Assembly: GCA_001028025.1 (NCBI GenBank)
Contig: LDAQ01000029.1
Coordinates: 1-64,000, forward strand
DNA length: 64,000 nucleotides
Source of the DNA: Faecalicatena fissicatena
GTDB lineage: Bacteria; Bacillota; Clostridia; Lachnospirales; Lachnospiraceae
Direction: 5' to 3'
Shown piece by piece: positions 19,592 to 29,350 of this stretch. The notes beneath the pieces are model-generated. The model worked only from the letters and a program-made list of their open reading frames with translations. It was not told the origin of the DNA and searched no databases. The translations under genes and the position numbers were made by a program. The number at the start of each line of letters is the position of its first letter. Position 1 is the first letter of the stretch.

Positions 19592-20068
19592 TCAGCAGAG
19601 AACAATGATTTTTCTCGGTGTCGTCTGAGGCGGAATGCTCCTTGTCGTATTGCTGTAAAAAACAATCAGGTTGCGTCCCCCTATAGAACAGTTAAACCTC
19701 TGCCCATTTCCTGTTACTACATTGGTTGATGGGCCGATATTTAACTGCAGTGACTGATCTGCGGCCAGCAGATTTCTGTCAAAAAATCCATAGGCAATCT
19801 GTTCATTGCGCATTGCCACACTGATAACAGCCGCACGGTACTGAGGCGGAAAAATCAGCGGTACGGGCTGGTTAGGGTCATAAAAAGCAGTGACGCGCAT
19901 ACCTGGCAGCAAAAAAGTATTGTTAACAATGTAGGTATTGGGAGAAGCTACAAAGTTAACAGGACCATTGTCTGTCAGCAGGCTGATGAGCTGGCTGCAG
20001 CACTCGCCCGAAAAAGGCGTGATATTTCTGATCATGCCGGTGATTGGAGTAAAAGTTGTATTGGCCAT
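19592..20068 (-). CDS. Conserved-looking hypothetical protein of unknown function
   Basis: I do not recognise a named family. The 158-residue product starts MANTTFTPITG; the frame extends 11 codons upstream, but ATG at 20068 follows AAAGGAA. It is rich in beta-branched residues, Asn, Thr and Pro and low in charge. Segments such as ENGP-like DNGPVNFVA near residue 35, NTYIVNNT near 47 and LLPGMRVTAFYDPNQPVPLI near 58-77 suggest a small beta-barrel, perhaps OB-like, followed by QYRAAVISV. There is no signal peptide and only two adjacent cysteines near residue 24. It is convergent with tuf and divergent from the GH51 gene, and appears to be a single-gene unit. The fold suggestion is inference. 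Confidence 0.65.
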   Translation of the reverse strand: MANTTFTPITGMIRNITPFSGECCSQLISLLTDNGPVNFVASPNTYIVNNTFLLPGMRVTAFYDPNQPVPLIFPPQYRAAVISVAMRNEQIAYGFFDRNLLAADQSLQLNIGPSTNVVTGNGQRFNCSIGGRNLIVFYSNTTRSIPPQTTPRKIIVLC

Positions 20069-20272
20069 ATAGATAAATTCCTTTTTTATTAGTATATGCA
20101 AAAAAAGTCTTGTTGCAAATCTTACATGTTGCTGTTGCTTAAATTACATTCTATAAATTCTAAATTTCTTATATAATTCCAAACATAGATAAATGATAAC
20201 AAATATGGATTCGCATATGAGACGGCTTAAAAGAGTAAATACAGTGGAGTGCGATTAAGGGAGGACAGTGAT

Positions 20273-21772
20273 GTGAATACAAAAATATTATTAAATACGG
20301 CATATACCGCAGGGAAAATTGACCCCAGGCTGTACGGGAGTTTTCTTGAACATATGGGGAGAGTCGTATATGGGGGAGTATATGAACCCTCACATCCGCT
20401 GGCAGACGAGGACGGCTTTCGGCAAGATGTCCTGGATGCCGTAAAGAATGCGGGGATTACACAGGTTAGATATCCTGGCGGCAACTTTGTTTCCTGTTAT
20501 CATTGGGAGGACGGAATTGGTCCAAAACAAGACAGGCCCCATTGTCTGGAGCTTGCCTGGAGGGCAATAGAAACCAACGAATTTGGTACAGATGAATTCT
20601 TCCGATGGGCAAAAAAAGCGGAGATAACCCCAATGCTTGCGGTGAATCTGGGGAGCAGGGGGATCGAAGATGCGGTTCATTACTTAGAGTACTGCAACTT
20701 CCCAAAAGGCACAAAATATAGCGATCTCAGGCGGAAAAATGGAAGAGAAGAACCCTATAATGTAAAAATGTGGTGCCTGGGAAACGAGATGGACGGTTCC
20801 TGGCAGATCGGCCATAAAACCGCGGAAGAGTATGGACGCCTGGCGGCCGAGACAGCCAAAGTGATGAAAATCATAGACCCTGCCGTAGAATTGTCGGTAT
20901 GTGGAAGTTCCCTGAATACAATGGAGACCTTTCCTCAATGGGAAGAAACAGTACTGGAACATACTTATGAGTATGTAGACTATATCTCCCTTCACCAGTA
21001 CTTTGCAGGCCAGGAAAAAGGCACAAAATCGTTTCTGGCGCAGGCCGACGAGATGGACAGGTATATCAAGGACGTGGTTTCGGCATGTGATTTTGTGAGA
21101 GCAAAAAAACGCTCGGATCATAAAATCAATATCAGTTTCGATGAATGGGGCGTGTGGGCGTATCGGGCGCAGGAAGTGGCCGAACAGTGTAAAACGAATT
21201 CGTGGGAGCTGGCGCCGGAGATCAGCGAGATGATATACACTTTTGAAGACAGCCTGCTCTTTGGAGGGATGCTGCTTGCACTGCTGAAAAATGCAGACAG
21301 AGTAAAAATAGCATGCCAGTCGCTTCTTACAAATGTAAGCGCCATGATCATGACCGAAAAAAACGGAGGGATCTGGTATCAGCCAATCTACTATCCCTTC
21401 ACCCATGTGGCGAACCACGGGAAGGGCGTAGTGCTGGACTGCCGTATTATAGAAGGCGAAAAAGAAGATTTGGACTATGCTGCCGTATATAATGAACCTG
21501 ATTCGGAATTAGTCATATTTGCAATAAACAGAGATGACGCGAAAAAGAAATATATCAGTCTTGAAATGCAGGGACTTGAGTGCCGTCAAATAATCGAGCA
21601 TGTGGTGATGGAATCAGAAGATCCAAAGGCTGTAAATTCTTTAAACCATACAGGTGTTAAGCCGCACAGGAATGGAAAGACAGAGAAAACCGGCAAAAAA
21701 GCAGATATAGAGCTGCCGGAATTATCGTGGAATATGATTCGGATTGAGGTACAAAAAAGCGGATTGTTATAA
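20273..21772 (+). CDS. GH51 alpha-L-arabinofuranosidase
   Basis: Intracellular glycosidase that removes L-arabinofuranose from arabinan, arabinoxylan or their oligosaccharides. Seen: FLEHMGRVVYGGVYEP near residues 17-32, RYPGGNFVSCYHWEDGIGP near 64-82, the acid/base Glu172 in WCLGNEMDG and the nucleophile Glu291 in SFDEWGVWA. Length 499 is typical and there is no signal peptide. The frame begins at 20249, but GTG at 20273 with GGGAGG 8 nt upstream fits the family N-terminus. First gene of a glycan operon with GH43, an ABC importer and GH29, so it probably acts on imported oligosaccharides. Confidence 0.94.
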   Translation: MNTKILLNTAYTAGKIDPRLYGSFLEHMGRVVYGGVYEPSHPLADEDGFRQDVLDAVKNAGITQVRYPGGNFVSCYHWEDGIGPKQDRPHCLELAWRAIETNEFGTDEFFRWAKKAEITPMLAVNLGSRGIEDAVHYLEYCNFPKGTKYSDLRRKNGREEPYNVKMWCLGNEMDGSWQIGHKTAEEYGRLAAETAKVMKIIDPAVELSVCGSSLNTMETFPQWEETVLEHTYEYVDYISLHQYFAGQEKGTKSFLAQADEMDRYIKDVVSACDFVRAKKRSDHKINISFDEWGVWAYRAQEVAEQCKTNSWELAPEISEMIYTFEDSLLFGGMLLALLKNADRVKIACQSLLTNVSAMIMTEKNGGIWYQPIYYPFTHVANHGKGVVLDCRIIEGEKEDLDYAAVYNEPDSELVIFAINRDDAKKKYISLEMQGLECRQIIEHVVMESEDPKAVNSLNHTGVKPHRNGKTEKTGKKADIELPELSWNMIRIEVQKSGLL

Positions 21773-21856
21773 AACATCAGCAAATTAAATGGCAAAAAAA
21801 TATGGAACAATGAGGCCGGCCCGGATACAGGCCGAACAATCAGAGGGAGGAAAGAT

Positions 21857-22825
21857 GTGAACAGCAGCAGTTATCAAAATACAGAGTTTAACCAGCCTTT
21901 TATCAGGCAGAGAGCAGACCCATATGTCATGAAGGATAAAAGCGGCAATTACTATTTTACAGCGTCTGTGCCGGAATACGACAGGATTGTATTAAGGCGT
22001 GCCAAGTCGCTGGACGGGCTTCAAAGCGCAGAGGAAACAACGATCTGGAGGCGGCACGAAAACGGAAGAATGAGTATACATATCTGGGCTCCTGAGATAC
22101 ACTATATTCAGGGAAAATGGTATATTTACTATGCGGCGGGAGATAAAGACAGCATCTGGGACATTCGCCCCTATGTGCTGGAATGTGCAGGAGAGGATCC
22201 GCTGAAAGATAAGTGGATAGAGAGAGGCATGATAGAGGCGGCTGATGCATTTACATTCCAGGACTTCTCTCTGGACATGACGGTGTTCACTCATAAAGAG
22301 AGACTTTACTGTGTATGGGCTGAAAAGGTAAGCACCGGAAAGAAAATATCAAATTTATATATAGCGGAAATGGAGTCACCATTAAAATTCAAGACAGAGC
22401 AGGTACTTCTGTCATCACCGGATTATGACTGGGAGAGGATTGATTTTTGGGTAAATGAAGGGCCTGCGGTGGTGAAACGCGGAGGCAAAATCTTTCTCAC
22501 ATATTCCGCAAGTGCTACGGGTAAATGCTACTGCATGGGAATGCTGAGTATTGATGGAGAAGCAGATATACTGGATCCAGGAAATTGGGAAAAAAGCCGG
22601 CAGCCGGTGTTGTCAAGTGATTTCACAAAGGGGATATACGGTCCCGGACATAATTCATTTGTAAAAAGCGGGGACGATCAGGCAGAGATTATGTTTTATC
22701 ACGCGAGGCAATACGATGAAATTCAGGGAGACCCTCTGTATGACCCGAATCGTCATACCTATAGAATGAAACTTGAATGGGATGATGAAGAGAAACCGGT
22801 GTTTCAATATAAAAATAATTATTAA
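21857..22825 (+). CDS. GH43 family glycosidase
   Basis: Five-bladed beta-propeller glycosidase, probably an arabinofuranosidase or xylosidase. Seen: catalytic base Asp21 in QRADPYV, the pKa-modulating Asp140 in FSLDMTVF, and the acid Glu201 in WVNEGPAVV, plus HIWAPEIHYIQGKWYIYYAA near 75-94. At 322 residues it consists of the catalytic domain only, without a carbohydrate-binding domain or signal peptide, so it is cytoplasmic. The start is GTG with GGGAGGAAA upstream. It lies 84 nt after the GH51 gene and 22 nt before the binding protein, in one operon. Substrate is inferred from the neighbours. Confidence 0.9.
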   Translation: MNSSSYQNTEFNQPFIRQRADPYVMKDKSGNYYFTASVPEYDRIVLRRAKSLDGLQSAEETTIWRRHENGRMSIHIWAPEIHYIQGKWYIYYAAGDKDSIWDIRPYVLECAGEDPLKDKWIERGMIEAADAFTFQDFSLDMTVFTHKERLYCVWAEKVSTGKKISNLYIAEMESPLKFKTEQVLLSSPDYDWERIDFWVNEGPAVVKRGGKIFLTYSASATGKCYCMGMLSIDGEADILDPGNWEKSRQPVLSSDFTKGIYGPGHNSFVKSGDDQAEIMFYHARQYDEIQGDPLYDPNRHTYRMKLEWDDEEKPVFQYKNNY

Positions 22826-22847
22826 TAAAATACGAGGAGGAATGAAA

Positions 22848-24158
22848 ATGAAAAAGAAAGCTTTAACGAGAGGAATTGCAGCGGTTTTAAGCACCGCCCT
22901 TTTGGGAAGTGCCCTCATTACAGGCTGCGGAAAGAGTGACGAAAAAGAAACGAAGACCTCTGAGGGCGGAAAGATTTCCGCACTGCTGATCCAGAGCCAG
23001 AATAATGACGGATTACAGCGTATGTTTGAAAAACTGGAAGAAGAGGAGAATATTAAAGTAGACGCACAGGTGATACCTGACGACCAGTACTTAAATATCT
23101 TGCAGATGAAGCAGGCTTCCGGGGAATTGCCGGATATTATCCAGTATAATATACCGCATCTTTATAATTATCTGGACCCGGAGACGGAGCTGTATGATTT
23201 TTCGGATGAAGCGTGGGTTGATGAACTCCTGCAGCCGGAGGTGTCACAGGTCGATGGAAAACAGTACGGATTTCCGCTGAAGGCGAACTCAGGATACCAA
23301 TGTTTCTTATACAATAAAGATTTTTTCGAAGAAAATAATCTAAGCATTCCAGAGACCACAGAGGAATTCGATGCACTTTGCCAGCAGATCAAAGAGATGG
23401 GCGTCAGCCCGATCCTGCTTGCCAGTGATGCCTGGGTGCCTCAGATATGGATGACCAATGGATATGCACGTGCGCTGGGGTCAGACGAGGCTGCCGTAGA
23501 GATGACAGAGGCAGTATTAAATGGTGAGAAAAAGTTCAGCGACTACCCGGAAATGGCTGAAGTAATTGACAATCTGCTGGATATCAAGGAAAAAGGATAC
23601 TTTAATGACGACATAGCAACCCTTTCATGGGATGATGCATGGGTAGAGTTAAGTGATCAGAAGGGCGCAATGCTCATGGGCGAAGCCTTTATGATTCCTT
23701 CTAATCAGGCAATGTTCCCGGATACCAGATTTGGGGTATTCAATGTGCCTCTGCCTTTTGACGAAAAAGACCAGATTAGTATTTCGAGCTATACAAGTGG
23801 ATTTGCAGCTGGAAAAGACAGTGAAAACATTGAGATGGTGAAGAAGATGTTTGCGGCTTTTGCCACACCGGATTATCTGAACCTGTACTTTGAAGATGCC
23901 CCGGGACTGCCGGCCTTCGAAGGGGTAGAAGGCGGCGAACTTCCGGAAGACATTCTGGAATTATACCAGAAGCATATGGACGCCGGTACCTATGTTACAG
24001 AGATGAATCTGCATTGGGGCAGCATCGAACCTGTCTTTAGCGAAAAGCTCTGGACGTATTATCTTGAGGCACTGACAAAAGGAAATATGGATGGAAAAGC
24101 GGTACTGGATAATTTCCAGGCCGATGTAGAAAAGTACCTCAAGGAAAATGCAATGTAA
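22848..24158 (+). CDS. Sugar ABC transporter substrate-binding lipoprotein
   Basis: Extracytoplasmic solute receptor anchored by lipid, capturing oligosaccharides for the permeases downstream. Seen: signal peptide with a Lys-rich start, a hydrophobic core and lipobox LITGC near residues 22-26, then an acidic linker and a type of fold shared with maltodextrin-binding family 1 proteins (436 residues). Two in-frame ATGs are available; 22848 is 7 nt after GGAGG, whereas 22842 is too close. No ATP-binding subunit is encoded nearby, so it probably shares an MsmK-type ATPase encoded elsewhere, as in many Firmicutes oligosaccharide importers. Confidence 0.9.
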   Translation: MKKKALTRGIAAVLSTALLGSALITGCGKSDEKETKTSEGGKISALLIQSQNNDGLQRMFEKLEEEENIKVDAQVIPDDQYLNILQMKQASGELPDIIQYNIPHLYNYLDPETELYDFSDEAWVDELLQPEVSQVDGKQYGFPLKANSGYQCFLYNKDFFEENNLSIPETTEEFDALCQQIKEMGVSPILLASDAWVPQIWMTNGYARALGSDEAAVEMTEAVLNGEKKFSDYPEMAEVIDNLLDIKEKGYFNDDIATLSWDDAWVELSDQKGAMLMGEAFMIPSNQAMFPDTRFGVFNVPLPFDEKDQISISSYTSGFAAGKDSENIEMVKKMFAAFATPDYLNLYFEDAPGLPAFEGVEGGELPEDILELYQKHMDAGTYVTEMNLHWGSIEPVFSEKLWTYYLEALTKGNMDGKAVLDNFQADVEKYLKENAM

Positions 24159-24224
24159 AACAAATAGAGGCATGGGGATATCGGCACAAAAGCTCCGGTA
24201 TCTCCGTGGCCAGGAGGTAAGACA

Positions 24225-25103
24225 ATGATAAAAAAGAAACATGGCGGATATCCTTTCTGGCTCTCCATTCCTGCGATCGCAGTCTACTCGGTTTTTGTGA
24301 TTATTCCGATTGTAATGAGCCTGGTGCTCGCATTTACAGACTGGAATGTAAACAGGTGGACATCGCCCTCTTTTGCCGGGCTGACCAGTTTTATAGAGAT
24401 TTTAAAAGACCCGGTTTTTATGAAATCTTTGTTCAATAATTTTCTGTATGCCATTGCAACAACCGTTTTAAAGGTCGTTTTCGGGCTTGCACTTGCATTG
24501 GCGCTGGTAAAGCCATTTAAAGGCAATACGATCTTCCGGACGATTTTCTATCTTCCATGTGTTCTCAGTATGACTGTCATAGGCGTGTTATTTACCGCTA
24601 TATTAGCGAAGAACGGACTGCTGAATAACCTGCTGGAAATGCTGCACCTGACCTCATTTCAGAGAGAATGGCTGGGGCAGTATGGCACGGCGATGACCTG
24701 GATTATTCTGATCGAAAGTTGGATGTGGGCGGGATTTAATATGTTTGTATTTATATCGGGCCTTCAGGCAATCCCCCGGGATTATTATGAAGCCGCCAGC
24801 ACGGAGGGCGCCTCCAGAATCAAACAGTTTACCAGTATTACACTGCCACTTATTATGCCTGCGATTACCGTAAATGTAACGCTGAACGTTGCGGGCGGGA
24901 TGAAAGTATTTGACATTATATACGTATTGACGAATGGGGGGCCGGGGACAGATACACAGGTTTTGAGCACATATGGATTTAAGGCGTTCAGTCTGGGGTA
25001 TCTGGGCGAATCAAGTGCGGCCAGCATTATACTTACGATATTGGTAATCATAGTCTCTTTTGCACTGAACGGATTTTTCAGGAAGAGGGAGGTAGAATTA
25101 TAA
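24225..25103 (+). CDS. Sugar ABC transporter permease (MalF-like)
   Basis: Inner subunit of the importer, 292 residues with six hydrophobic segments. Seen: the EAA loop motif YYEAASTEGASRIKQFTSIT near residues 186-205, which contacts the ATPase, followed by LPLIMPAITVN. It is shorter than enteric MalF, as is usual in Gram-positives. Ribosome site AGGAGG. The stop TAA shares its last base with the ATG of the next permease, so the pair is translationally coupled. Confidence 0.93.
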   Translation: MIKKKHGGYPFWLSIPAIAVYSVFVIIPIVMSLVLAFTDWNVNRWTSPSFAGLTSFIEILKDPVFMKSLFNNFLYAIATTVLKVVFGLALALALVKPFKGNTIFRTIFYLPCVLSMTVIGVLFTAILAKNGLLNNLLEMLHLTSFQREWLGQYGTAMTWIILIESWMWAGFNMFVFISGLQAIPRDYYEAASTEGASRIKQFTSITLPLIMPAITVNVTLNVAGGMKVFDIIYVLTNGGPGTDTQVLSTYGFKAFSLGYLGESSAASIILTILVIIVSFALNGFFRKREVEL

Positions 25104-25918
25104 TGAAGAAGAAAAACAATGTACTGAAAATGATTCTGCTCATACTGATTACCTGCATTTACTTAATTCCCATTGTAATGATGGTGTTGGGATCTCTGAA
25201 ACCAAAAGAGGAGGCGATTCGTTTCGATCTGAGCCTGCCCTCTGTGATAGAATGGTCCAATTATACATATGTACTTGAAAAGGGACATGTTTTAACCGGA
25301 TATTTTAACAGCTTTATTATGACTGCTGCGGCCACTGTACTTGTACTGCTTTTTGGTGCTCTTGCAGGCATCTATGTGGGACGGAGCAGAGGCAGGGTGT
25401 CCACGGCGATCTATAATTACTTTATATTGGGGCTTACAGTCTCTTTCCAGATCGCGACCACATTCGCACTGTTAAAGTTTCTGAATCTATACGGTTCCAG
25501 AGTTGGCGTTGTTTTAATCTATGCCGCGATTCAGCTGCCATTTACGGTAATGACTTTTTCCAGTTTTATCAAAGGCGTGCCGCGGGAAATTGACGAAGCG
25601 GCAATGATAGACGGCTGCGGGCCGCTCAGGCTTATTTTTTTGATTATTATGCCAATTATGAAGCCGATCATGATAACTAACTTGATCGTGACTGCCATCC
25701 AGACATGGAATAATTTTATGATACCTCTGTTTTATCTGGATTCTTCGGAAAAATGGACCATACCGCTTATGGTATATAATTTCTTCGGACAGTATTCCAG
25801 AAACTGGAACTATGTATTTGCGATGCTGGTGATTACAATTCTGCCCGTGATTATCTTATATCTCTGCCTGCAGAAATATATTGTGGAAGGCATGACATCC
25901 GGAGCCGTGAAGGGTTAG
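25103..25918 (+). CDS. Sugar ABC transporter permease (MalG-like)
   Basis: Second permease half of the importer, 271 residues, six hydrophobic segments. Seen: the EAA motif REIDEAAMIDGCGPLRLIF near residues 165-183 and a C-terminal KYIVEGMTSGAVKG, a tail characteristic of MalG/LacG proteins. It is coupled to the preceding permease through a TAATG junction and lies 77 nt before the GH29 gene. Confidence 0.93.
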   Translation: MKKKNNVLKMILLILITCIYLIPIVMMVLGSLKPKEEAIRFDLSLPSVIEWSNYTYVLEKGHVLTGYFNSFIMTAAATVLVLLFGALAGIYVGRSRGRVSTAIYNYFILGLTVSFQIATTFALLKFLNLYGSRVGVVLIYAAIQLPFTVMTFSSFIKGVPREIDEAAMIDGCGPLRLIFLIIMPIMKPIMITNLIVTAIQTWNNFMIPLFYLDSSEKWTIPLMVYNFFGQYSRNWNYVFAMLVITILPVIILYLCLQKYIVEGMTSGAVKG

Positions 25919-25995
25919 TCTGTTATAAAAGAGCGGCGGAAACTGGATGGGATAGAGTGACAAGGTTTTATTTGAGAAAGAAAGGGAAAACGATA

Positions 25996-27450
25996 ATGAA
26001 TAGACAGGATTATTTAGAAAAAATAGAGAGAGTCATCAGTGAGGGGCCGTATCAGGATACCTGGGAATCCCTGTGCACACACCCTGTTCCGAAGTGGTAC
26101 CGGGATGCCAAGTTTGGAATTTTCATACACTGGGGAATATACAGCGTTCCGGCATTCCGCGATGAGTGGTATTCACGGAATGTATACAGGAAAGGTTCTG
26201 CAGAGTACAACTATCATGTGGAAAACTATGGAGAATTGAGCGAATTTGGATACAAAGACTTTATTCCGATGTTCAAAGCAGAAAAATTTGACCCGGCTGC
26301 CTGGGCCAGACTTTTTAAGAAAGCAGGGGCAAGATATGTGATGCCGGTAGGAGAGCATACGGATGGCTTTCAGATGTATGACAGCGAACTCAGTAAATGG
26401 AATGCAAAACAGATGGGCCCAAAGAGAGACGTACTGGGGGAATTAAAGGAAGCGGTTGAAGCGCAGGGTATGGTGTTTACGACCTCCTCACACCGTGCGG
26501 AGCACTGGTGGTTCTATAACCTGGGCAGAGAAATACCGGAGGCGGATGTAAATGATGAGGAGTATGCGGATTTTTACGGCCCCGCAGCCGGTCCTACCCG
26601 GGCATGGGGGGATTTCATGGATAATCCGCCGGACAAAGAATTTCTGGAAGACTGGCTTGTCAGAACCTGCGAGCTGGTGGACCGCTATCGGCCAAAGGAT
26701 CTTTATTTTGACTGGTGGATACAGACTTATGCATTTAAGCCCTATCTGAGGAAATTTGCTGCTTATTACTACAACCAGGCCGAAAAGTGGGGCGCAGATG
26801 TAGCGATTAATGCAAAGTTTGACGCATTTGTACACGGCAGCGTAGTAAAAGACGTTGAAAGAGGGCAGATGGGAGATATCAGCCCGGACTTCTGGCAGAA
26901 TGATACCTCCGTGGCAAAGAATTCCTGGGGATATACAAAAAACAATGTGTACAAAGATGCGAAAGACATCCTGTGTAATCTGGTAGATGTGGTCAGCAAA
27001 AACGGATCGCTTCTTCTGAATATCGGACCAAAGCCCGATGGAACCATTCCGGAAGAAGACGAAAGACTTCTCCTGGAGATTGGAAAATGGATGGAGACGA
27101 ACGGGGAAGCCATCTACGATACTAAGTACTGGAAAATATACGGAGAAGGACCGACAGCGGTACCGGACGGAGAGTTTACAGATACCCAGAGAGAAGAGTT
27201 CACATCAGAGGATATCCGTTTTACCAGCAAGGCCGATGTGGTGTATGCGATTGTCATGAAGTGGCCGGAAAACGGCATGGTTAAGATAAAGTCTATGGCA
27301 AGCATCAAATATCTGAGAACAGCGATACGCGACATCGAAATATTGGGGCAGAACGTGAAACCGTTTTTCGAATTCCGGGATACGCTGGAAGTATCGGCCG
27401 ATATTGAAACAGATGATAAACCTGTGGTATTGAAAATCTATATTGAATAG
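25996..27450 (+). CDS. GH29 alpha-L-fucosidase family enzyme
   Basis: Retaining glycosidase of the alpha-L-fucosidase family. Seen: WYRDAKFGIFIHWGIYSVPA near residues 26-45, GEHTDGFQMY near 116-125 and the nucleophile Asp239 in DLYFDWWI; a C-terminal beta-sandwich follows. Length 484, no signal peptide. The frame starts at 25957; ATG at 25996 is preferred because it matches the family N-terminus, though its ribosome site (AAAGGG) is modest. Its place at the end of an arabinofuranosidase operon is notable: either the glycan contains fucose or this enzyme acts on a related 6-deoxy or galacto-configured sugar such as alpha-L-galactose. Family assignment is firm; substrate is not. Confidence 0.9.
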   Translation: MNRQDYLEKIERVISEGPYQDTWESLCTHPVPKWYRDAKFGIFIHWGIYSVPAFRDEWYSRNVYRKGSAEYNYHVENYGELSEFGYKDFIPMFKAEKFDPAAWARLFKKAGARYVMPVGEHTDGFQMYDSELSKWNAKQMGPKRDVLGELKEAVEAQGMVFTTSSHRAEHWWFYNLGREIPEADVNDEEYADFYGPAAGPTRAWGDFMDNPPDKEFLEDWLVRTCELVDRYRPKDLYFDWWIQTYAFKPYLRKFAAYYYNQAEKWGADVAINAKFDAFVHGSVVKDVERGQMGDISPDFWQNDTSVAKNSWGYTKNNVYKDAKDILCNLVDVVSKNGSLLLNIGPKPDGTIPEEDERLLLEIGKWMETNGEAIYDTKYWKIYGEGPTAVPDGEFTDTQREEFTSEDIRFTSKADVVYAIVMKWPENGMVKIKSMASIKYLRTAIRDIEILGQNVKPFFEFRDTLEVSADIETDDKPVVLKIYIE

Positions 27451-27508
27451 CAGGCAGATTGCACAGGATTTAAAAAGAGACGAAGCGTATACCTGAGGAA
27501 AAAGAAAG

Positions 27509-27547
27509 TGTGGTATGGCGGGGATATGAAAGCCCTGTCATACCACA
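27509..27547 (+). other. Hairpin between the GH29 gene and the two-component system
   Basis: TGTGGTATG pairs with CATACCACA around an inner GC stem. No T-run follows, so it is more likely an mRNA-processing or attenuating hairpin than a simple terminator. A TGCTATAAT extended -10 element (27557-27565) lies right after it and could drive the sensor kinase gene separately. Confidence 0.5.
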
Positions 27548-27616
27548 TATTGTTTATGCTATAATGAAAAGAAATGCCGGATTTAATGAAGTGCGGCGAA
27601 AGGAATTGAGTCCAGA

Positions 27617-29350
27617 TTGAAAAAGTATAAATTTCAAAATAAAATTCTGATTACAAATAGCATTGTCCTGGTAGGAGTTGTTACTTTTTGTTTTTTGCTG
27701 TTTGCATTTTATTATATAAGTGAAAATAACAGGCAGTTCAGGGATAATACTGACAGGACCGCAGATTCTGTAGGCAGTATTCTGGAAAACAGCTTCTTTT
27801 TTGCGGATAATACAGCGGTCCAGGCGGGAAATAATCCGTATATAAAGGATGTTTTGAATAAGTTATATTTCAATACAGACCAAAGCAACTATTTCAGCAA
27901 TGAGCATACGGAGGCCAATGCAATCCTTCAGTATCTGTACCCGTATCTGGTAAAAAAGGATTTGCTTTACCGCATTTGTTTCTATAATGAAAACGGAGAT
28001 TTTCTGGCCTGTGGTTCCAGTGTTACTTTAAAGGGAGTGCAGAATTATGTCTCTGAGAAAAGGATGGATAAGGTTACCGGGCGGCTTGCAGAGAATAAAG
28101 GAATCAGCACCAACCTGGTCTATACCGAGGACGTACTGCAAAATACGGAGTTTAAAACAGATGGTTATATTGCGGTTGTGCGCCCGGTCAGGGACAGCAA
28201 TATACGGGACGGCCTGCCGCTTGGCTATCTGGAAGTCCATTTATCACTGAATGGTATTAAAGAACAGATTACCCCCCTGATTGGAAGTGGAAATGCAGCG
28301 ATTTACTATCAGGGCAGGTCCATTTTACAAGTAGGGGAGGATCGGGGGGATGTAGGGGCATTTGCGGTCACCAAAGATATTGGGGACGGGTTTGAAATCC
28401 GGCTGAAAAGCTACAATGAAAATGGGAGACAGGTTGTACTCGTTACGATTATCATACTGTTCATCATCGCCACTCTCATTATTATATCCATGGTTTTAGT
28501 GCAGCGTAAGGTAGTGACAAGAATAACGAAGCCCTTAATATCGCTTTTTAATCTGGTTCAGACAACAGATCTGGATGATGTCTCCAGGCTGGAAGAAGAG
28601 CACTCCATAGATGAGATTCTGGAATTACAGCAGTCCTTTAACCATATGATGAAAAGTCTGCAGGCATCGGTCGAGGAGACGGTTGCCATGCGTACCGAGA
28701 AAGTGAATGCACAGATGCTTGCACTGCAGGCTCAGGTAGATCCGCATTTTATCCATAACACGCTGGCGATTATCTCATCGCTTGCAGATGAGGGGGAAAA
28801 CCAGAAGGCAAAGGATGTCAGCAATATGCTCTCCTCTATGATCCGCTACAGCTCTGATTATACGAAGCAGGAGACGACTTTAAGTCAGGAAATAGACAAC
28901 ATTGTATCTTATTTAAAATTAGTAAAGTACAGGTATGAGGAAGATTTTGTCTATCAGATAGAATTAGAGGCCGGGTGCGGAGAAGTCCAGATCCCCAGGT
29001 TTATCATACAGCCGCTGGTTGAAAATGCTATAAGGCACAGCCTGAACAAAGCTGATTTTCCGTGGAAGATAGCGATCACCTGCTATCAAAGAGAAGAAAA
29101 ATGGTACATTGAGGTAAGCGATAATGGTGCGGGGATTGAACCGGACAGTATTGAAGAGATCAAAAACCGGCTGGCCAAAATGAATGATTCCAGTATGGAT
29201 GAACTGGTCAAAAACCTGAAAATAGGGGGATTTTCACTGATGAATATATTAATCAGAATGTATATCCATTATAAAGACGATATGGAGTTTGACATATACA
29301 GAAATAATGAGAATGGTACCACTGTAATGATAGGAGGCATGATTGAATGA
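27617..29350 (+). CDS. YesM-type sensor histidine kinase
   Basis: Membrane sensor for sugar-utilisation control, paired with the regulator that overlaps it. Seen: transmembrane segment near residues 13-33, an extracytoplasmic sensor region to about 270, a second membrane segment near 272-296, a HAMP linker, the His_kinase domain with the phosphoacceptor His377 in VDPHFIHNTL, and an ATPase domain with VENAIRHSL and SDNGAGIEP. Length 577. The start is TTG at 27617 with AAAGGAA somewhat far upstream; no better ATG gives the first membrane segment. Such kinases typically control an adjacent carbohydrate operon, here the GH51/GH43/GH29 importer cluster (inference). Confidence 0.9.
   Translation: MKKYKFQNKILITNSIVLVGVVTFCFLLFAFYYISENNRQFRDNTDRTADSVGSILENSFFFADNTAVQAGNNPYIKDVLNKLYFNTDQSNYFSNEHTEANAILQYLYPYLVKKDLLYRICFYNENGDFLACGSSVTLKGVQNYVSEKRMDKVTGRLAENKGISTNLVYTEDVLQNTEFKTDGYIAVVRPVRDSNIRDGLPLGYLEVHLSLNGIKEQITPLIGSGNAAIYYQGRSILQVGEDRGDVGAFAVTKDIGDGFEIRLKSYNENGRQVVLVTIIILFIIATLIIISMVLVQRKVVTRITKPLISLFNLVQTTDLDDVSRLEEEHSIDEILELQQSFNHMMKSLQASVEETVAMRTEKVNAQMLALQAQVDPHFIHNTLAIISSLADEGENQKAKDVSNMLSSMIRYSSDYTKQETTLSQEIDNIVSYLKLVKYRYEEDFVYQIELEAGCGEVQIPRFIIQPLVENAIRHSLNKADFPWKIAITCYQREEKWYIEVSDNGAGIEPDSIEEIKNRLAKMNDSSMDELVKNLKIGGFSLMNILIRMYIHYKDDMEFDIYRNNENGTTVMIGGMIE

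Noticed and set aside
20684..21418. 244-codon open frame on the minus strand inside the GH51 gene
   Set aside because: It lies wholly opposite a well-supported glycosidase with intact catalytic motifs, has no ribosome site and reads as low-complexity Cys/His/Phe-rich sequence.
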